Below are positions 9,187-18,723 of a stretch of DNA of 64,000 bases, in pieces. Where the stretch lies: assembly GCF_026126425.1 (NCBI RefSeq), contig NZ_JAFMPW010000005.1, positions 1 through 64,000 on the forward strand. Reading direction: 5' to 3'. Made by a program: the position numbers and the translations under genes. The stretch's first letter is position 1. Each line of letters begins with the position of its first letter. This DNA comes from Muriicola sp. Z0-33 (GTDB taxonomy: Bacteria; Bacteroidota; Bacteroidia; Flavobacteriales; Flavobacteriaceae). The notes beneath the pieces were generated by a model. It searched no databases, was not told where the DNA came from, and saw only the letters and a program-made list of their open reading frames with translations.

Positions 9187-9231
9187 CGAAGAAATTGAAC
9201 AGTTTATCGAAGAAAATTACCATTAATTTTA

Positions 9232-9298
9232 TTCACAACAGTATAATATCAATTCACAACATATATTTAGCCACGATAAGAATAGGAAGTATATTTAC
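9232..9298 (+). promoter_or_regulatory. 21-bp direct-repeat operator and activator-type promoter, copy 1
   Basis: TTCACAACA occurs at 9232-9240 and 9253-9261, a period of exactly 21 bp; the identity extends to ATTCACAACA. Exactly 33 bp after the second repeat comes TTAC, part of the -7-like TATATTTAC (9290-9298). There is no TTTG or TTG at -33. The two minus-strand units at 40 kb have the same repeats and the same spacing, which argues for one shared activator and three activator-dependent promoters. Confidence 0.75.
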
Positions 9299-9348
9299 AA
9301 AATAATACAACGTTAGACCCAATTTCTAGCCCTTAACCTACAAAGACT

Positions 9349-9456
9349 ATGGAAGCCCAAATTAACCACAGACCTGTTGAAGAAGAAGTTCAGGTATATC
9401 GCAACGATTTCTACAGCGGTCTAATTATGCTGGCCAGAAAACTCTTTATGTTATAG
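9349..9456 (+). CDS. small ORF, 35 residues, unknown
   Basis: ATG at 9349 to TAG at 9456 encodes a peptide starting MEAQINHRPVEEEVQVYR and ending YSGLIMLARKLFML. The first half is charged and the second half hydrophobic and amphipathic with two basic residues, so it could lie on a membrane. It has its own promoter region and a strong terminator just downstream, which favours real expression. I recognise no family. Whether it is translated is unknown. Confidence 0.55.
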   Translation: MEAQINHRPVEEEVQVYRNDFYSGLIMLARKLFML

Positions 9457-9481
9457 AAAAGAGATTTTTTTGCAAGAAATA

Positions 9482-9515
9482 AAAGAGCAGTTCCCCCAAA
9501 GACTGCTCTTTTTTA
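9482..9515 (+). terminator. intrinsic terminator of the 9.3-kb short transcript
   Basis: AAAGAGCAGT (9482-9491) pairs perfectly with ACTGCTCTTT (9502-9511) around the loop TCCCCCAAAG, followed by more T. The stem is strong for a gene this short. Confidence 0.9.
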
Positions 9516-9545
9516 TTTTAGTATTTTAGGATGCAGTAGAATTTG

Positions 9546-10088
9546 ATGAACCTCCACTATAATCTTTGCACTTCTGAAGACCTGGCCCAATTAACTCAAT
9601 TGGCCAGAAAGACTTTTGCAGACGCTTTTGAATCCCAGAATGATCCAAAAGACTTTTCAGCCTATATGAACACTGTTCTGTCTGAAGAAAACCTTGAAAA
9701 GGAGCTTCTGGATCCCGACTGTAGTTTTTACTTTGTAAAAAACGAGGATAAACTGGTAGGCTATTTTAAGTTAAATGAAAATGCTGCTCAAACAGAGTTA
9801 AAGCGAAGTGATAGTCTGGAATTGGAACGTATCTATGTAGATGAAAAATTTCAGGGCATGAAAATAGGCGCCTGGATACTACAGCAGGCAATTGATTTGG
9901 CAAAAGGGAAGGATGCAGATTTTTTATGGCTTGGGGTGTGGGAACACAATACAGCAGCAATTAAATTTTATCAGCGCTATGGTTTTATCAAGTTTGGGGA
10001 ACACCCCTATTACGTCGGTGATGATAAACAAATAGATTGGTTAATGCGGCTAGATTTGGTTACCTTGAAATCACAAAATAGTTCATAA
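9546..10088 (+). CDS. GNAT family N-acetyltransferase
   Basis: A 180-residue single-domain GNAT protein. The acetyl-CoA binding motif A is visible as LERIYVDEKFQGMKIGAWIL (about 96-115), followed by WLGVWEHNTAAIKFYQRYGF, the usual motif B. Such enzymes transfer an acetyl group to an amine of a small molecule or protein; the substrate cannot be read from sequence. I chose the ATG at 9546 rather than a TTG just before it. The stop overlaps the next start (TAATG), so it is coupled to the serine hydrolase gene. Confidence 0.9.
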   Translation: MNLHYNLCTSEDLAQLTQLARKTFADAFESQNDPKDFSAYMNTVLSEENLEKELLDPDCSFYFVKNEDKLVGYFKLNENAAQTELKRSDSLELERIYVDEKFQGMKIGAWILQQAIDLAKGKDADFLWLGVWEHNTAAIKFYQRYGFIKFGEHPYYVGDDKQIDWLMRLDLVTLKSQNSS

Positions 10089-11248
10089 TGAATGTAAAAA
10101 AGGGAGTTTTAGCCATATGTTTCTTAGTCATTAATCTAATTTCAGCACAAGAAGGGTATTATTTTCCAGATAGAAATGCATCCTGGGCAAGCGCTCCTCC
10201 TTCGGCATTTAATATCAATGAGCAAGAATTAGATGAAGCTGTGAACTTCGCCGAAAATAATGAATATTCCGGATCGCGCGATTTACGAATAGCCATACTC
10301 AAAGGATTTGAACGCGAACCTTTTCATGAGATTCTGGGACCTACTAAAAAAAGAGGTGGGCCGGCCGGGATCATTCTGAAAAAAGGACGAATTATTCGTA
10401 CATGGGGAGATATAAAAAGAGTAGACATGACCTTTAGTGTTACCAAAAGTTTCTTGTCTACAGTGGCCGGATTAGCAGTGGACAAAGGGCTAATTGCTTC
10501 TACTAATGATAAAGTGGGGGATTATTTGTGGGATGGCACTTTTGAAGGAGCACATAATAGTAAAATTAATTGGGGACACCTGTTACAACAAAACTCCGAT
10601 TGGACAGGGGAACTCTGGGGAGGAAAAGATTGGGCAGACAGACCACCACGACAAGGGGGAATAGACGATTGGAAATTCCGAAAACTCAATGAGCCGGGAA
10701 CGGTAATGGAATACAATGATGTTCGTGTAAATGTATTGGCATATGCATTAACACATGTTTGGAGAAAACCTTTACCCATGGTGTTAAAAGAGGAATTGAT
10801 GGATAAAATAGGGGCGTCTACCACCTGGAGATGGCACGGTTATAAAAATGCGTGGACCGAGATAGATGGGATTCAGATGAAATCGGTAACGGGGGGAGGT
10901 CATTCAGGGGCTGGGATTTTTATAAATGCTGAGGATATGGCAAGATTTGGGCTGTTATTTTTGAATGAAGGCAGATGGAAATCAGAGCAATTAATTAGTC
11001 CGGAATGGATCAGGGAGGCTACTACCCCCTCTACACCCAACGTAAATTATGGCTATATGTGGTGGTTAAACAAAAAAAGTAAACGGTATTGGTCCGGGCT
11101 TTCTGAAGAGCTTTACTATGCCGCAGGATTTGGCGGAAATTTTATTGTTATTGACAAGCAAAACGATTTGGTTGTCGTCACAAGATGGTTGGAGCCTTCC
11201 AAAATAGAGGAATTTATGAAGATGGTGAATACAGCTATAAGTAATTAG
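10088..11248 (+). CDS. serine hydrolase, class C beta-lactamase-like, secreted
   Basis: A 386-residue protein with an N-terminal signal peptide (MNVKKGVLAICFLVINLISA, cut near residue 20) and the serine beta-lactamase/transpeptidase-like fold. The catalytic SVTK tetrad is at residues 117-120 and a YND motif follows near 216. A GGGHSGAGIFINAEDMARFG block is typical of the esterase/beta-lactamase-like family PF00144. Substrates in this family range from D-amino peptides to esters, so antibiotic hydrolysis cannot be assumed. It is coupled to the GNAT gene and convergent with the LytTR regulator gene. Confidence 0.88.
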   Translation: MNVKKGVLAICFLVINLISAQEGYYFPDRNASWASAPPSAFNINEQELDEAVNFAENNEYSGSRDLRIAILKGFEREPFHEILGPTKKRGGPAGIILKKGRIIRTWGDIKRVDMTFSVTKSFLSTVAGLAVDKGLIASTNDKVGDYLWDGTFEGAHNSKINWGHLLQQNSDWTGELWGGKDWADRPPRQGGIDDWKFRKLNEPGTVMEYNDVRVNVLAYALTHVWRKPLPMVLKEELMDKIGASTTWRWHGYKNAWTEIDGIQMKSVTGGGHSGAGIFINAEDMARFGLLFLNEGRWKSEQLISPEWIREATTPSTPNVNYGYMWWLNKKSKRYWSGLSEELYYAAGFGGNFIVIDKQNDLVVVTRWLEPSKIEEFMKMVNTAISN

Positions 11249-11250
11249 TA

Positions 11251-11949
11251 CTATCCCAGACTTATCCGTTTTCTGAATTGTGGTTTATATGTTCTACCTA
11301 CCGGAATACCTTGCCCATTTAGAAATACGAGATTTCCTTTAATTTTTTCGATCTTTTTACAATTAATGATATAAGACCTGTGCACCTGAATAAAGTCTTC
11401 ATCAGGCAGTTTTTCTATCCAGGTCTTTAAGGCGTCGATAAAGGTGAATTTACCTTTCAATGTAACGAGAGTAATGTAATTTCTATCCGATGCAATAAAC
11501 AAAATATCCGTTAATAGAATTTTATGAAGCGTTTTATCAATATTGACAAAAATGGAAGCTTCTTCTTCCATTGTAGTGTATTGATCCATTGTTTTTCTAT
11601 GGCCATTTTTTGCTTTGTTAATGGCTTTTAAAAATCGATGAAAGGAAAATGGCTTTACCAGGTAGTCGCAAATAGTATCCAGTTCAAAACTTTCAGCCGC
11701 ATGCTCCGGATAGGCTGTTGTCATTATTATTCCTGGAGGGTTATTTAAGGTTCTGATATACTCAATCCCTGAAATATCGGGTAAGTTGATATCTAGAAAA
11801 ATAAGATCAACAGCATTGTTTTGTAAGAACCGATTGGCTTCCAGGGCAGATTGAAACGCAGCGATCAGGGTGAGCTCTGGCAATTTTGAAATATAATGCT
11901 TCACCAATTTTTGAGCTGGAATTTCATCTTCTATAATTACGCAATTCAT
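11251..11949 (-). CDS. LytTR family response regulator
   Basis: A 232-residue regulator with a CheY-like receiver (phospho-acceptor Asp 53 in FLDINLPDISG, TTAYP, and the conserved Lys in LVKPF) and a C-terminal LytTR DNA-binding domain (about 135-232; FIQVHRSYIINCKKI). LytTR proteins usually bind two direct repeats about 21 bp apart. That matches the repeat pairs at 9232, 40467 and 40782, so this is one candidate for their regulator. The start ATGA overlaps the kinase stop by 4 bp, so the two form a pair. Confidence 0.93.
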   Translation of the reverse strand: MNCVIIEDEIPAQKLVKHYISKLPELTLIAAFQSALEANRFLQNNAVDLIFLDINLPDISGIEYIRTLNNPPGIIMTTAYPEHAAESFELDTICDYLVKPFSFHRFLKAINKAKNGHRKTMDQYTTMEEEASIFVNIDKTLHKILLTDILFIASDRNYITLVTLKGKFTFIDALKTWIEKLPDEDFIQVHRSYIINCKKIEKIKGNLVFLNGQGIPVGRTYKPQFRKRISLG

Positions 11950-12917
11950 CTTAGATCCAGTTTTAAAATAGCGATAAATTCTTCCCCCGAACTAAGGGTC
12001 AGTTCGTGTTTATTCTTATAAAGTAATGACAGGCGCTTTTTTAAATTGTCTAATCCTATGGGCGTATGTTCGTCCAGATTTTTAGAGAGACCTACCAAAT
12101 TCTTGCAATTGCATTCCAGGACCCCTTCATGTACACTTATGGTTATTGAAATGGTACTTTTTGCTGCACTATGCTTAAAGGCATTTTCTATTAATGTAAT
12201 TAGTAATAATGGGGCTATTTCATACTCCCCGAAATCTCCGCTTGTAGAATAGTTGATCTCTTTAATATTTTCTGTCCGGATCCTCTGAAAATCAATATAG
12301 TTGCTTATGTATTCCAGTTCGTTAGTCAAAGGTACCTTTTGACCGTTGCTTTCGTAAAGTACATGCTTTAGGTTATCGGACAATTTAAGGATCAATTCCG
12401 GTGCCTGGTCCGGCTTTTCCAGGGCATATGAATATATAGTATTTAGATTGTTGAAAAGGACATGTGGATTAATCTGCGATTTTAAATATTGAAGCTCCAT
12501 AAGCGTATTTTCCTTTTTGATCAGGGAAATCTCTTCTTGTTTTTCCAAATATCTGTATAACATCCAGACAAACGAAAAGAAAACAATTGGCACCAGGGTT
12601 TGCCAAAGATAATCTGACAGGCATTTCATTAAAGAACAACCACACTGGGCCAGGTAATTACAGTACAATTGGGTAGCAACTACCGCAACAGTTGTAATAA
12701 GGATGGCATAAGGAAGATAGATTCTCCGTTTCAGAAAATAGGGCAGCAAGAATTCACTGTTAACATACACCAATACTACCAATATTGCGAAGTACTGCAA
12801 AAATGGATTTTCCTTCCAATAGTAATCCGAGAAAACAAAAAGGGATACGAAGATGAACAATGCCCAAAAAAGCAGATGGATTAATATTTTGGAAATATTG
12901 TGACTGAAAATCTTCAT
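11946..12917 (-). CDS. LytS/YehU-type sensor histidine kinase
   Basis: A 323-residue kinase with four predicted membrane helices in residues 1-130, then a His_kinase domain with the phospho-acceptor region LKSQINPHVLFNNLNTIYS (the family usually has HFLFN; here Phe is replaced by Val) and an HATPase domain (LLLITLIENAFKHS, PIGLDNLKKRL). A loop between the third and fourth helices is rich in Cys (YCNYLAQCGCSLMKC), which could sense metal or redox state; this is inference. It signals to the response regulator in the same operon. Confidence 0.93.
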   Translation of the reverse strand: MKIFSHNISKILIHLLFWALFIFVSLFVFSDYYWKENPFLQYFAILVVLVYVNSEFLLPYFLKRRIYLPYAILITTVAVVATQLYCNYLAQCGCSLMKCLSDYLWQTLVPIVFFSFVWMLYRYLEKQEEISLIKKENTLMELQYLKSQINPHVLFNNLNTIYSYALEKPDQAPELILKLSDNLKHVLYESNGQKVPLTNELEYISNYIDFQRIRTENIKEINYSTSGDFGEYEIAPLLLITLIENAFKHSAAKSTISITISVHEGVLECNCKNLVGLSKNLDEHTPIGLDNLKKRLSLLYKNKHELTLSSGEEFIAILKLDLR

Positions 12918-12931
12918 CGAATATTAAAACC

Positions 12932-12963
12932 GAAAAGTACCAAAAAAGTATTGCTTGTTCAAA
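12932..12963 (-). promoter_or_regulatory. predicted promoter of the LytS-LytTR operon
   Basis: On the minus strand TTTG (12960-12963) is followed after 20 bp by TACTTTTC (12932-12939), one base off the -7 consensus, about 15 bp before the kinase ATG. Confidence 0.5.
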
Positions 12964-13130
12964 AAACCTTTACCAAATGAAGTTTCATCTGTACAAACGA
13001 CTGCCTTCATCAAAAGATACGTTTAGTACAGGTAATATAGCAGCTTGCAAAGTTTTGTCTTCCGCAGGGATACTTTTCATTATTCCGGAATTCCACCAGA
13101 TTAGTTTTATGGCAGCAAAAAACAAACACC

Positions 13131-13706
13131 ATGAAAAATGTAAAGCACATCTTATTACTTCTGGCACTTATTTCATTTACCAACAAAGGCACGTCCCAGG
13201 AAACAAATTACCAGATAACCGATCAAAATGGCAGAGTAAAACTTTTGGGGGTCATCAATAAAGACGGACTTATGAAACCTCCTTTTCAGTCATGGTATAA
13301 GAGTGGTTTTAATAGCTATCAATTAGATATGGCAACAATAGCGTCATTTGAGAAAGAGCTGGGAAATTATACTATTAAAGTTTTTATGGGGACCTGGTGT
13401 GGGGATAGCAAACGCGAGATTCCAAGGTTTTACAAAGTTCTGGATGCCACTGAATATCCTGAAAAACAATTAATTACTATAGCTGTAGATTATGTTAAGC
13501 CCAATTACAAAAAAAGTCCCGGGGGCGAGGAAAAGGGGATGAATATCATTAAAGTACCCACGTTTATATTTTACAAAAACGGAAAAGAAGTTAATAGAAT
13601 TATAGAATCCCCGGTTGCATCTTTTGAAAAGGATATGGCGGCTATTTTAAGTGGAAAGGACTATGTTCCCAACTACAGTAATATGCCTGTACTCCCGGTA
13701 GACTAA
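13131..13706 (+). CDS. thioredoxin-like secreted protein
   Basis: A 191-residue protein with a signal peptide (MKNVKHILLLLALISFTNKGTSQ) and a thioredoxin-fold segment, FMGTWCGDSKREIPRFYK (about 86-103). The redox motif is reduced to WCGDS, with one Cys instead of the usual CxxC, so classic disulphide oxidoreductase activity is doubtful. Later TFIFYKNGKEVNRI matches the thioredoxin beta-hairpin. It probably acts in the periplasm. Its 3' end overlaps the convergent aminotransferase gene by 4 bp. Confidence 0.82.
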   Translation: MKNVKHILLLLALISFTNKGTSQETNYQITDQNGRVKLLGVINKDGLMKPPFQSWYKSGFNSYQLDMATIASFEKELGNYTIKVFMGTWCGDSKREIPRFYKVLDATEYPEKQLITIAVDYVKPNYKKSPGGEEKGMNIIKVPTFIFYKNGKEVNRIIESPVASFEKDMAAILSGKDYVPNYSNMPVLPVD

Positions 13707-14860
13707 ATACTGCACAAGATTTTTGCCGCCTTCAGCAGGGTTTCATCTGTCTTCGCAAAACAAAATCGCAATTGCTTATTATCTTCTCCATTGCAGTTGA
13801 AAACTGAAATTGGGATGCTCGCCAGGCCTTTTTCAATGGTTAACCTTCTGGCCAGGGCTACATCGTGTTCCTCTGTAATTGCCGAATAATCCAGTAGTTG
13901 GAAATAAGTGCCTTGCGAAGGGGTGTAAGTAAACCTGGATTCGGATATGGCACTTAAAAACAGATCTCTTTTTTGCTGAAAAAAGTTACCCAAACCAGTA
14001 TAATGGCTGGGTTCTTTCAAGTAATTGGCAAGGGCTACCTGAACAGGATGACTAACAGAGAACACTGTAAATTCATGAATTTTCTGAATTTCCTCCATTA
14101 AGGATTTGGGCGCTGCACAATATCCCATTTTCCATCCGGTACTGTGAAAAGTTTTTCCAAATGAGGCGCAGATAATGCTTCTCTCAATCAGGTTCGGAAA
14201 CCGCGCCACGCTTTGATGACTAACCCCATCAAAAGTAATATGCTCATAGGCCTCATCACTTAGTAATAAGATTTTGGTATCCTTCAGACAGTCCCCCAGT
14301 TGAATCATATCTTCGACTGAAAAGACTCTGCCACTGGGATTGTGTGGGGAATTAATGATTACCATCCTGGTATTCTCATTGAGAGCTGCCTTAAATGCTA
14401 TCCAGTCGATCTCAAATGACTTTCCCTTCATTTGTATTAAAACAGGAGTTCCTCCATTGGCAATTATGGCCGGTTCATATGAGTCATATGCAGGTTTTAG
14501 CACCACAACTTCATCTCCTGGCCCTACAAATGCCGAAATAGTTGAATAGAGGGCCTCGGTGGCACCTACGGTTATGGTAATTTCAGATTCCGGATGGTAT
14601 TTTGCATTATAAAGAGACGCTATCTTTTCAGAGATTACTTCCCTTAAAGCGTAGATGCCCTTCATAGGGGCATACTGATTATACCCTTCCTCCATGGCCT
14701 TGGAAACCAGGTTGATCAGGGTACTGTCCATATTAAAATTGGGAAATCCCTGAGATAAATTAAGGGCATTGTGTTTTTTTGCCAACCCACTCATTACAGT
14801 AAAAATTGAAGTGGGAAGATCGGGTAATTTAGAAGTAAACCCGGATGAGATTAAGGCCAT
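13703..14860 (-). CDS. class I/II PLP-dependent aminotransferase, methionine aminotransferase type
   Basis: A 385-residue fold-type I aminotransferase. The Schiff-base Lys lies in SFGKTFHSTGWKMGYC and the substrate carboxylate-binding Arg near the end (QLRFCFAK). The start (NALNLSQGFPNF) and overall pattern match the YbdL methionine aminotransferase and kynurenine-oxoglutarate transaminase group. Likely work is transamination of methionine or aromatic amino acids with a 2-oxo acid. Substrate choice is inferred from family only. Confidence 0.9.
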   Translation of the reverse strand: MALISSGFTSKLPDLPTSIFTVMSGLAKKHNALNLSQGFPNFNMDSTLINLVSKAMEEGYNQYAPMKGIYALREVISEKIASLYNAKYHPESEITITVGATEALYSTISAFVGPGDEVVVLKPAYDSYEPAIIANGGTPVLIQMKGKSFEIDWIAFKAALNENTRMVIINSPHNPSGRVFSVEDMIQLGDCLKDTKILLLSDEAYEHITFDGVSHQSVARFPNLIERSIICASFGKTFHSTGWKMGYCAAPKSLMEEIQKIHEFTVFSVSHPVQVALANYLKEPSHYTGLGNFFQQKRDLFLSAISESRFTYTPSQGTYFQLLDYSAITEEHDVALARRLTIEKGLASIPISVFNCNGEDNKQLRFCFAKTDETLLKAAKILCSI

Positions 14861-14976
14861 AAGTTTTTGTGTTTGCTATAAAAGTAGCGAAATTGGCAGG
14901 CTTCAATTCTAATTCACCAAAAGAAGAAGTATTTTGTAAGGCTTTTGTGTATTTAAGAGCACTAATTAACTCTGAA

Positions 14977-15723
14977 TTATCCCTTTACAGAGGCGCTTAA
15001 GTACTCTCTGTTTAGCCTGGCGATATTCTCTAAAGAAATACCCTTGGGACATTCTACTTCACAGGCTCCTGTATTGGTGCAATTACCAAAGCCTTCCAGA
15101 TCCATTTGGCGTACCATATTCTGAACCCTGTCCACTGCTTCGACCCGGCCTTGAGGCAATAGTGCAAATTGGGAAACTTTAGCGGCTGTAAACAGCATTG
15201 CACTGGCATTTTTACAGGCGGCAACACATGCACCGCAACCGATACATGCAGCGGCATCCATGGCCTCGTCAGCAGCATGTTTATTAATCGGTATGGCATT
15301 GGCGTCAACGGTATTTCCGGAAGTGTTGACAGAAATATAGCCACCGGCCTGCTGTATTCTCTCGAACGCAGTACGATCAACAATTAAATCCTTGATTACC
15401 GGGAATGCCTTGGCCCGGAACGGTTCTATCACAATAGTATCTCCGTCATTAAATTTTCTCATATGAAGCTGGCAGGTAGTGATCAATCTATCTGGCCCAT
15501 GTGGCTCTCCGTTAATTTGCATAGAACAGGTGCCGCAGATTCCTTCCCGGCAGTCATGATCAAACTCTACAGGTTCATCACCTTTATTTATCAGTTCTTC
15601 ATTAAGAACGTCTAACATTTCCAGAAAAGACATATCACCTTCAATTCCATTGATTGGATATTCAACCATTTTACCGCTTGAAGAAGCATCTTTCTGGCGC
15701 CAAATTTTGAGTGTTAATTTCAT
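14977..15723 (-). CDS. sdhB: succinate dehydrogenase iron-sulfur subunit
   Basis: A 248-residue subunit carrying three Fe-S clusters: [2Fe-2S] ligands in [12 protein letters not shown], [4Fe-4S] in [11 protein letters not shown] and [3Fe-4S] in [14 protein letters not shown]. It passes electrons from the flavin subunit to the membrane quinone site. I chose the ATG at 15723 ([11 protein letters not shown]), since a longer reading adds 11 residues running toward sdhA that do not match the family. It is the last gene of sdhCAB. Confidence 0.96.
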   Translation of the reverse strand: MKLTLKIWRQKDASSSGKMVEYPINGIEGDMSFLEMLDVLNEELINKGDEPVEFDHDCREGICGTCSMQINGEPHGPDRLITTCQLHMRKFNDGDTIVIEPFRAKAFPVIKDLIVDRTAFERIQQAGGYISVNTSGNTVDANAIPINKHAADEAMDAAACIGCGACVAACKNASAMLFTAAKVSQFALLPQGRVEAVDRVQNMVRQMDLEGFGNCTNTGACEVECPKGISLENIARLNREYLSASVKG

Positions 15724-15778
15724 ATATCGTCTATTTGAGAACTGAGGTATTGCCAAACATCAATGCCTCTTCTACCTA

Positions 15779-17782
15779 TTATTTATAACTTCTGGTTTTC
15801 AATTCTATATTCTCGTACTTTAAATCTTCTATATGAAGTACGGCTTCTTTTGGCTGTCCTTTATACTCCCAGGCTGCCACATATTTGAAGTTTTCATCAT
15901 CTCTCAGGGCCTCTCCTTCTGGCGTTTGATATTCTTCCCTAAAATGGCCGCCACAGGATTCATTTCTATGCAATGCATCTTTGGCAAAAAGCTCTCCCAG
16001 TTCCAGAAAATCTGCTACTCTCCCCGCTTTCTCTAATTCCTGGTTCATGTTGTTTAAATCCCCAGGGACTTTTACATTCTCCCAGAAATCTTTGCGTAAC
16101 TCAGCAATTTCATCAATAGCTTCTTTTAGTCCGGTAGCATTTCTGGCCATTCCACATTTGTTCCACATGATTTTGCCAAGTTTCTTGTGATAGTAATCTA
16201 CAGAATGTTCTCCCTTGGCATTAAGTAATTTATCTAATCGTTCTCTCACTACGGATTCCGCAGCATCAAATTCGGGTGATGATGTAGAGATTTCCCCTGT
16301 TCTGATATCATCTGCCAAATAATCACCAATTGTATATGGCAGCACAAAATAGCCGTCTGCCAATCCTTGCATCAGAGCCGAGGCACCTAACCTGTTTGCA
16401 CCGTGATCGCTAAAATTTGCTTCCCCCGCACAGTAGCATCCGGGTATAGTGGTCTGTAAGTTATAATCTACCCAAAGCCCACCCATAGTGTAATGCACAG
16501 CAGGATAAATCATCATTGGGGTTTTATATGGATTTTCATCTACAATCTTTTCATACATCTGGAACAAGTTTCCATACTTTTCCTCAATCACCTCTTCTCC
16601 CAGACTGCGAACGGTAGTGTCGTCCGGATTTTTAAGTCCTGAGGTTAATGCTTTTTCCTTGCCGTATCTCATAATTGCGGCAGCAAAATCAAGAAATACA
16701 GCTTCCCCTGTTTTATTTACTCCGAAACCGGCATCACATCGCTCTTTCGCAGCCCTTGAAGCCACATCCCTGGGGACAAGATTACCAAAAGCAGGGTAGC
16801 GCCTTTCCAGAAAATAGTCGCGTTCTTCTTCACTCAATTGAGTTGGTCTTAATTTACCTTCCCGGATAGACTGGGCATCTTCAAGCCTTTTAGGTACCCA
16901 AATTCTCCCGTCATTCCTTAAAGACTCCGACATTAGGGTTAATTTGGACTGATGCTCTCCGGAGACCGGGATACAAGTTGGATGAATCTGGGTAAAACAT
17001 GGATTTGCAAAAAATGCTCCGCGCCTGTGGGCTCTCCACGCAGCGGTTACATTGCTTCCCATGGCATTGGTAGAGAGGAAGAACACATTTCCATATCCTC
17101 CAGTAGCCAATACAACTGCATGACCAGAATGTCTTTCAATTTTCCCGCTCACCAAATCTCTGGCGATAATGCCTCTGGCTTTACCATCTACCAGCACAAG
17201 ATCTAGCATCTCATGACGATTATAAGCCTTAATTTTTCCGCGGTTTATTTGCCTGTTCATTGCGGCATAAGCACCCAGCAATAATTGTTGTCCTGTCTGC
17301 CCTTTAGCATAGAACGTCCTTGACACCAATACTCCACCAAAAGAACGGTTATCCAGCAAACCTCCATATTCCCTGGCAAATGGCACTCCCTGAGCCACAC
17401 ATTGATCTATAATGTTAGCGGACTCTTCGGCCAACCTGTACACATTTGCTTCCCTGGACCTGTAATCTCCGCCTTTTACTGTATCATAAAATAGCCTGTA
17501 AGGACTATCGCCATCACCCTGGTAGTTCTTTGCGGCATTTATACCTCCCTGAGCTGCTATAGAATGTGCCCTTCTTGGAGAATCCTGATAACAAAAGGTC
17601 TTAACATTGTACCCAAGTTCTGCCAAAGTAGCGGCCGCAGATCCACCGGCTAGTCCGGTTCCTACTACAAGAATATCAATATTGCGCTTATTAGCAGGGT
17701 TTACCAGGTTAATTTCATTCTTATGATTTGTCCATTTTTTGGCTAACGGCCCAGATGGAATTTTTGAATCCAGAATTCCCAT
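15779..17782 (-). CDS. sdhA: succinate dehydrogenase/fumarate reductase flavoprotein subunit
   Basis: A 667-residue flavoprotein with the FAD-binding Rossmann motif [19 protein letters not shown] (about 36-54) and the FAD-linking segment [13 protein letters not shown]. It also has the active-site region HPTCIP and [11 protein letters not shown]. It oxidises succinate to fumarate in the TCA cycle. Length and the single-cytochrome partner match the type found in Bacteroidota. It sits 2 bp after sdhC and 55 bp before sdhB. Confidence 0.97.
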   Translation of the reverse strand: MGILDSKIPSGPLAKKWTNHKNEINLVNPANKRNIDILVVGTGLAGGSAAATLAELGYNVKTFCYQDSPRRAHSIAAQGGINAAKNYQGDGDSPYRLFYDTVKGGDYRSREANVYRLAEESANIIDQCVAQGVPFAREYGGLLDNRSFGGVLVSRTFYAKGQTGQQLLLGAYAAMNRQINRGKIKAYNRHEMLDLVLVDGKARGIIARDLVSGKIERHSGHAVVLATGGYGNVFFLSTNAMGSNVTAAWRAHRRGAFFANPCFTQIHPTCIPVSGEHQSKLTLMSESLRNDGRIWVPKRLEDAQSIREGKLRPTQLSEEERDYFLERRYPAFGNLVPRDVASRAAKERCDAGFGVNKTGEAVFLDFAAAIMRYGKEKALTSGLKNPDDTTVRSLGEEVIEEKYGNLFQMYEKIVDENPYKTPMMIYPAVHYTMGGLWVDYNLQTTIPGCYCAGEANFSDHGANRLGASALMQGLADGYFVLPYTIGDYLADDIRTGEISTSSPEFDAAESVVRERLDKLLNAKGEHSVDYYHKKLGKIMWNKCGMARNATGLKEAIDEIAELRKDFWENVKVPGDLNNMNQELEKAGRVADFLELGELFAKDALHRNESCGGHFREEYQTPEGEALRDDENFKYVAAWEYKGQPKEAVLHIEDLKYENIELKTRSYK

Positions 17783-17784
17783 AA

Positions 17785-18453
17785 TTAATGTGTTATTGGG
17801 TTAAGATGGTGGTATATAGCTATAAAAATAAAGCCCAAAGGAATTAAAACAGCAAATAGCTTTGTCAGTGGTTTGATGGCTATTGAATACTTATTGTTGA
17901 ATCCTACAGATTGAAATGACGATGCAAAGCCATGCCATAAATGGAGGCTTAGAAGAACAAAAGAGATAATATACAGTACAGTTCTCCAAATTGGTTCAAA
18001 TTTTTCCACTGTTTCAGCGTGATATCTACCGGGATCTTCCGGACTGAAATCTATGTATTTATAACTTATCTCATGAATCCAAAAGTCGTAAAAGTGCAAC
18101 ACCAAAAATGCCAGAACAACAAGTCCGGTAATAATCATATTCCTGGAAACCCAGCTGGCATTGGCACTTCCTTTGTAACTCGCATAGCTTATACTACGCG
18201 CCCTTCTATTCTGCAGCTCCAAAATAAAACCCATGACAAAATGAATAATTACTCCGGCAATAAGAATTGGTTGAAGCAGGTATTGCACCAATGGATTGTA
18301 ACCCATAAAATGAGACCATTCATTAAAAGTGTCGGGTGCTATTACAGATGTAATATTGATAGTAAAATGCTGGGCCAGAAAGAAAACTAAAAAAAGGCCG
18401 GAAAGCGCCATTACCACTTTTCGGGCAATGGAAGATTTAGTCAATCCGCTCAT
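17785..18453 (-). CDS. sdhC: succinate dehydrogenase cytochrome b subunit
   Basis: A 222-residue membrane protein with five predicted helices. His residues in [21 protein letters not shown] and SLHLWHG fit di-haem cytochrome b of the one-subunit (type B) anchor. It anchors SdhAB in the inner membrane and reduces menaquinone. It is the first gene of the operon, downstream of a well-formed promoter. Confidence 0.95.
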   Translation of the reverse strand: MSGLTKSSIARKVVMALSGLFLVFFLAQHFTINITSVIAPDTFNEWSHFMGYNPLVQYLLQPILIAGVIIHFVMGFILELQNRRARSISYASYKGSANASWVSRNMIITGLVVLAFLVLHFYDFWIHEISYKYIDFSPEDPGRYHAETVEKFEPIWRTVLYIISFVLLSLHLWHGFASSFQSVGFNNKYSIAIKPLTKLFAVLIPLGFIFIAIYHHLNPITH

Positions 18454-18478
18454 AAGAAGTTGGTTTAAATAGTGAATA

Positions 18479-18510
18479 CAAAACTAGCGCATAGCCCTGT
18501 CTTTAACAAA
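18479..18510 (-). promoter_or_regulatory. sdhCAB promoter
   Basis: On the minus strand TTTG (18507-18510), a 20-bp spacer and TAGTTTTG (18479-18486) match the Bacteroidota consensus TTTG-N17-23-TAnnTTTG without a mismatch. It lies 25 bp before the sdhC ATG. Confidence 0.75.
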
Positions 18511-18604
18511 CTTTATAGCCGAATTTAGAATGGATATAAAGTACTGCAACAGCCGAATTTTTAATTGGCACAAATTCTAAAATAATGATCCTCAATGCCG
18601 CTGT

Positions 18605-18612
18605 TATATTTG
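18605..18612 (+). promoter_or_regulatory. possible -7 box for the rimK unit
   Basis: TATATTTG matches the -7 consensus perfectly, but I see no TTG at the right distance upstream and the leader would be about 105 nt. The rest of the sdhC-rimK intergenic region holds only the divergent sdh promoter. Confidence 0.35.
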
Positions 18613-18723
18613 TTAATTTAAGGATGAAAAGTATTGAGTCTGCCGTAATTTTTCTCAAAGCGTTGGGGTGATTCCGATTTTTGAACGATATTACAGAGGT
18701 AATCCAACCAAGTTACTACTAAC

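Larger units (their letters stand above)
9303..9515 (+). ncRNA. predicted regulated short transcript with CCCAA-loop hairpins (possibly dual-function RNA)
   Basis: The expected transcript starts a few bases after the -7 box at 9290-9298 and ends at the terminator at 9482-9515, about 210 nt. Near its 5' end TTAGA and TCTAG can pair around a CCCAATT loop. The terminator loop carries CCCCCAAA. Both resemble the CCCAAAUC loops of the two predicted RNAs at 40 kb, which share this promoter design. It also contains a 35-codon ORF at 9349-9456, so it may act as an RNA, a small-protein mRNA, or both. The RNA ends are estimates. Confidence 0.55.

Noticed and set aside
12977-13261. 94-codon plus-strand ORF before the thioredoxin-like gene
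   Set aside because: It overlaps the start of a gene with a clear signal peptide and has no motif.
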